Shown one piece after another: positions 60,783 to 64,000 of a stretch of 64,000 bases of DNA (position 1 is its first letter; each line of letters starts with the position of its first letter). The DNA is from Rhizobacter sp. GTDB taxonomy: Bacteria > Pseudomonadota > Gammaproteobacteria > Burkholderiales > Burkholderiaceae_C. Both the position numbers and the translations under genes were made by a program. The notes beneath the pieces were generated by a model. That model searched no databases, was not told the origin of the DNA, and saw only the letters and a list, made by a program, of their open reading frames with translations. The DNA lies in contig JAHBZQ010000001.1 of NCBI GenBank assembly GCA_019635355.1, positions 4,092,001 to 4,156,000 of the forward strand, in the 5' to 3' direction.

Positions 60783-63059
60783 TCAGGCCACCTTCTGCAG
60801 CCAGCGGCCCAGCATCGCGGCGAGCTTCTCGATGGTGCACGGCTTGGTGAGGTAGTCGTCCATGCCGGCCTGACGGCATTGCTCGGCGTTGCTCGCGAGC
60901 ACGTTGGCGGTGAGCGCGACGATGGGCACGCGGGGCCGGCCGCCCGCGTCTTCTTCGGCGCGCCAGGCGGCCGAGGCGGCGTAGCCCGACATGCCGGGCA
61001 GCATGCAGTCCATCAGCACCAGGTCGTAGTGGCCGTCGCGCAGCCGCTGCAGGGCCTCCTTGCCGTCGATGGCGATGTCGCACGAGCAGCCCAGGCGCGC
61101 GAGCTGGGCCTCGGCGATCATGGCGTTCACTGGGTCGTCCTCGACGACGAGGATGTGGCAGCCCTCGTGTTCGACCCCCTGCGTCTCGGCCAGCGGCGTG
61201 GCGCCGCTGTTGGCGAAGCGCTCGTGCACCTGCTGGCCGATCGGCTGGGGGTGCACCGCGCCTTCGGCCGCCACCTTCAGCGGCAGCTCGAACCAGAAGG
61301 TGCTGCCCTGGCCCGGCGTGCTGAGGTAGTCGAGGGTGCCGCCCATCAGGTGCACGAGCCGCTGCGAGATCGCGAGCCCGAGCCCGGTGCCGCCGAACTT
61401 GCGGGCCACCGAGCCGTCGACCTGGGTGAAGGGCTGGAAGAGGGTCGCGCGCGCGGTGGGGTCGATGCCGCTGCCGGAGTCCTCGACCTGGAAGCGCACC
61501 GCGACGCGGTCAGCGCCAATCCGCCCGTGCTGGCTGACCGACAGCCGCACGTGGCCGCGGTCGGTGAACTTGATCGCGTTGCTGGTGAGGTTGACGAGCA
61601 CCTGCCGCACCCGGTTCAGGTCGCCTTCCACCGCGGCGGCCAGGCCGGTGGAGGGCAGGGCTTCGAGCGCCAGGCCCTTCTTGGAGGCGTAGCCCATGAA
61701 GAGGTCGCGCACCTCGTTCACCACCTCCGTGGGCGAGAAGGCGCTCGGAAAGACCTGCAATTCGTCGGCCTCGATCTTCGACAGGTCGAGGATGTCGTTG
61801 ATGATGCCGAGCAGGTTGCGGCCCGACGCCATCAGCGTGCGCGCGAGCTGCGCCTGGTGCGGGCTGAGCGGCGTGCGCGCGAGCAGGTCGGCCGTGCCGA
61901 GGATGCCGTGCATCGGGGTGCGGATCTCGTGGCTCATGGTGGCGAGGAACTCGCTCTTGGCCTTGTTGGCGCTCTCGGCCTGCACGCGCAGGCGCTGGTT
62001 CTCCACCATGTGCTGCTCGCGCCGCTGCAACGAGTGCGAGAGCGAGCGGAAGATCGCCGCCAGGCACACCGCCACCAGGCCCACCAGCAGGCCGACCACG
62101 GTGCTCTGGGTGCGCCACTCGCCGAGGAAGGCGTCGTTGTCGACCACCACCGCGGCCACGACGGGGTGGCCTTCGGCCCAGTCGAAGCTGGCGAGGCTGT
62201 GCTGCGGGGCGCGCGGCTCGGCGTCCCACGGGGTGGCCACGGGGTAGTCGGGCGTGCCGGGCAGGGGCAGCCGGTCATTGCCGAGCTGGCGATAGTGGCC
62301 ATCGGGGCGCAGCCGGTGGCCCAGCAGGCCTTCTTCCGCGGGGGCGCGCACCAGCACCACCCCGTCGTCGCGCAGCAGCGTGACCGTCACCGGGTGACCC
62401 TCGCCGGCGGACTGCCCGAAGGCGCGCTGCCCGCGCACCTGGTCGTAAAAGCGCGAGAAGTAGCGGCTGGCCAGGCCCACCAGTACCACGCCGAGGAAGT
62501 CGCCCGAGCGGCTTTCGAGGCGGCGCGCGAGGTAGAACGTCCAGTCGCCACGCGAGCGGTTCTGCACCGCTCCCGCAATGAAGGCTTTGCCGTAACCGGC
62601 GCTGGCCACCGTGAAGGACTCGCGGTCGCGGATCTGGATGGCCGGCGCCGGGAACTGGCGCGAGTACGTCACGAGCTGCCCCTCGGCATCGAAGATCGAG
62701 ATCACGTCGAGGACCGACAGACTTTCGGTGCGGGCGCGCAGCCGCTCGTGCGCCGCGCGGCTCCCGAGGGCGGCGTGCAGGTCGGCGGCGTCGCGCGGTG
62801 CGGCGGCGGCGATTTCGGTGGCCAGCGAGTCGACCACGTAGCGGGCGGCATCCAGGGCCTGCGCGGCGTGGGCCGAGATGGCCACGGCCCGGTTGTCGGC
62901 GTGTTGCTGCGCCGAGGCTTCCGCCGCCTGCCGCAGCCGCCAGATTGACAAGCCGCCCGCCAGCAGCACGCCCGTGACCAGCAGCACGCCGAGCGCGGCC
63001 GTGGCGCGGCTCGTGGCGTCGATGCCGCGAAAGACGAGCAGGACGGATCGGCGGGGCAT
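60783..63059 (-). CDS. Membrane hybrid sensor histidine kinase with receiver domain
   Basis: The 758-residue protein has a transmembrane helix at about 20-42, a periplasmic PDC/dCache-like sensor (about 43-300) and a second helix (about 315-335). A coiled-coil and HisKA follow with [19 protein letters not shown] (phosphoacceptor His), then HATPase with [22 protein letters not shown] and [14 protein letters not shown]-terminal receiver (about 635-755) has VEDDPVNAM and Asp in [10 protein letters not shown]. The start is set by AGGAGG six bases before ATG 63059. The signal and partner are unknown; no phosphotransfer protein is nearby. Confidence 0.9.
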   Translation of the reverse strand: MPRRSVLLVFRGIDATSRATAALGVLLVTGVLLAGGLSIWRLRQAAEASAQQHADNRAVAISAHAAQALDAARYVVDSLATEIAAAAPRDAADLHAALGSRAAHERLRARTESLSVLDVISIFDAEGQLVTYSRQFPAPAIQIRDRESFTVASAGYGKAFIAGAVQNRSRGDWTFYLARRLESRSGDFLGVVLVGLASRYFSRFYDQVRGQRAFGQSAGEGHPVTVTLLRDDGVVLVRAPAEEGLLGHRLRPDGHYRQLGNDRLPLPGTPDYPVATPWDAEPRAPQHSLASFDWAEGHPVVAAVVVDNDAFLGEWRTQSTVVGLLVGLVAVCLAAIFRSLSHSLQRREQHMVENQRLRVQAESANKAKSEFLATMSHEIRTPMHGILGTADLLARTPLSPHQAQLARTLMASGRNLLGIINDILDLSKIEADELQVFPSAFSPTEVVNEVRDLFMGYASKKGLALEALPSTGLAAAVEGDLNRVRQVLVNLTSNAIKFTDRGHVRLSVSQHGRIGADRVAVRFQVEDSGSGIDPTARATLFQPFTQVDGSVARKFGGTGLGLAISQRLVHLMGGTLDYLSTPGQGSTFWFELPLKVAAEGAVHPQPIGQQVHERFANSGATPLAETQGVEHEGCHILVVEDDPVNAMIAEAQLARLGCSCDIAIDGKEALQRLRDGHYDLVLMDCMLPGMSGYAASAAWRAEEDAGGRPRVPIVALTANVLASNAEQCRQAGMDDYLTKPCTIEKLAAMLGRWLQKVA

Positions 63060-63130
63060 GGGCTTCCTCCTGTCCGCTTCCAGGCGAAGCGAACAGGGAA
63101 ACGGGGCAAACGGCTCGCCCGGTGTTCTGC

Positions 63131-63757
63131 CTAGCGGCCCGACACCAGCCGCAGGCCGAGGGCGATGAACACCGTGCCGGCCAGGCGGTCGAGCCATTGC
63201 CCGGCGCGCGGCGTGCGGTTGAGCCAGGCGCCCACGCTGCCCGAGAAGTAGCCGAGCAGGCTGAAGAGCAGCGCCGCCTGCAGCGTGAAGACGAGGCCCA
63301 GCAGCGCGAGCTGCCCTTCCACCGCCCCTTGTGCAGGCACCACGAACTGCGGCAGGAACGACAGGAAGAAGAGCACCACCTTCGGGTTGATGGCATTGGC
63401 GAGCAGCCCCTTGAGGAACAGCCGCGTCAGCGACGTCGACTCGGCCGCCGACGGCCCCACGCGGCCGATGCCGGCGCTGCGCAGCGCGCCGATGCCCAGC
63501 CACACGAGGTAGCCGCCGCCGAGCCAGCGCAGCAGCGTGAAGGCGGTGGGCGACGCGGCCACCAGGGCGCTCACGCCCACCACCGCGAGCACGGTGTGGC
63601 TCAGGCAGCCGATGGCGCAGCCGAGGCCGAAGGCGATGCCGGGGCGGCGCCCGCGCGACATGCCGATGCTCAGCACCATCAGGTTGTCGGGCCCCGGCGT
63701 CGCGGTGAGCAGCACCGCGGCGAGGAGGAACGCGAAGGTCTGGGCGGTGGTGAGCAT
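63131..63757 (-). CDS. LysE family amino-acid exporter
   Basis: The 208-residue membrane protein has five to six helices and the LysE/RhtB pattern: [33 protein letters not shown] near the N-terminus and [25 protein letters not shown] in the middle. Substrates of the family include lysine, threonine and homoserine; this one is not assigned. ATG 63757 has no Shine-Dalgarno but TACGAT (minus strand, 63769-63764) ends six bases before it. Confidence 0.88.
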   Translation of the reverse strand: MLTTAQTFAFLLAAVLLTATPGPDNLMVLSIGMSRGRRPGIAFGLGCAIGCLSHTVLAVVGVSALVAASPTAFTLLRWLGGGYLVWLGIGALRSAGIGRVGPSAAESTSLTRLFLKGLLANAINPKVVLFFLSFLPQFVVPAQGAVEGQLALLGLVFTLQAALLFSLLGYFSGSVGAWLNRTPRAGQWLDRLAGTVFIALGLRLVSGR

Positions 63758-63795
63758 CGCGCGATCGTAGCGGCGCGGTCGCAACCGCGCCGCAC

Positions 63796-64000
63796 TCAGG
63801 CCCGCTTCGACGACGCCAGCGTCACCCCGGCCATCACGAGCACCGTGCCCACGAGCAGCGTGAGCGTGAAGGGCTCGCCGAGCACCCACACGCCCATCGC
63901 GATGGTCGACACCGGGCCCACCATGCCCACCTGTGCCGCCAGGGCCGAGCCGATGCGCTCGATGGCCATCATCACCATCAGGATGGGCGCCACGGTGCAG
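63796..64000 (-). CDS. EamA-family transporter, C-terminal part (start outside window)
   Basis: The frame is open to the right edge, so only the last 67 codons are seen. They encode two hydrophobic helices with the [19 protein letters not shown] block, which is the end of the second EamA repeat in drug/metabolite transporters. The C-terminus is short and basic (SSKRA). Substrate unknown. It lies 38 bp upstream of the LysE-type gene on the same strand, so the two exporters may be cotranscribed. Confidence 0.75.
   Translation of the reverse strand, partial: CTVAPILMVMMAIERIGSALAAQVGMVGPVSTIAMGVWVLGEPFTLTLLVGTVLVMAGVTLASSKRA

Overview
The window is about 64 kb of high-GC bacterial chromosome, roughly 67-69% G+C by eye. 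Gene content and order point to a betaproteobacterium of the order Burkholderiales, in the Rubrivivax / Piscinibacter / Rhizobacter / Comamonadaceae neighbourhood. The pointers are dprA-smg with a LysM protein divergent from def-fmt, an AzlC/AzlD pair, pgk-pyk, fba-purC, purE-purK-tsaC, LysR next to DUF2917, many Burkholderiales-type lipoproteins of unknown function, and short interspersed repeats typical of that order. I see no phage, integrase, insertion sequence, CRISPR array, rRNA or tRNA, and no island of foreign composition. This is core chromosome with tightly packed, often overlapping genes.

Layout. 0-8.7 kb: tail of a DUF1631 protein; smg, dprA and a LysM protein on the minus strand; def-fmt-htpX, a lipoprotein and azlCD on the plus strand. 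8.8-17 kb: glycolysis and purine genes (pgk, pyk, fba, purC) with threonine ammonia-lyase, a DUF481 outer-membrane protein and a winged-helix/GHKL/DUF4325 regulator. 17-26.6 kb: TPR protein, CnoX-type thioredoxin, purE, purK, tsaC, a degenerate GDSL-like lipoprotein, SemiSWEET, dacB, tsaB, rimI and a 4Fe-4S uracil-DNA glycosylase. 26.6-34.9 kb: a PAS-GGDEF-EAL protein, lipoproteins, glmU, ttcA, a folB-like gene and a pteridine-reductase-like SDR. 35-39.8 kb: a LytS/AlgZ-type kinase and LytTR regulator followed by MipA/OmpV, DUF2306, a MidA-type methyltransferase and DUF2905. 39.9-50.4 kb: secreted proteins of unknown function, cca, a GST, an NDUFA9-like protein, a soluble lytic transglycosylase, 5-formyl-THF cyclo-ligase, LysR/DUF2917 and TfoX. 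50.4-58.5 kb: a sugar-uptake region with a TctDE-type two-component system, a LamB-type porin and a GtsABC/MalK-like ABC importer. 58.6-64 kb: two histidine kinases, two small alpha+beta proteins, a LysE exporter and the C-terminal part of an EamA transporter.

The most promising non-gene signal is a set of 20-21 bp direct repeats around a TTCG(G)CAC core. Three copies lie in front of the LytS-type kinase operon and three in front of the mipA-DUF2306 unit that follows the LytTR regulator. Both spacing and core fit LytTR-domain binding sites, so this looks like a self-regulated envelope-stress or membrane-modification regulon. Other leads are a 10-bp-arm palindrome between ilvA and the DUF481 gene, a strong intrinsic terminator inside the sugar ABC operon, a pair of ATTAA-N7-TTAA sites between the porin and the binding-protein gene, a perfect LysR box beside DUF2917, a shared CATG start for two divergent genes, and several genes with a -10-like hexamer 6-8 nt before the start codon and no visible Shine-Dalgarno, which suggests leaderless mRNAs.

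No obviously new defence, mobile or biosynthetic system is visible. The novelty here is regulatory and in uncharacterised protein families.
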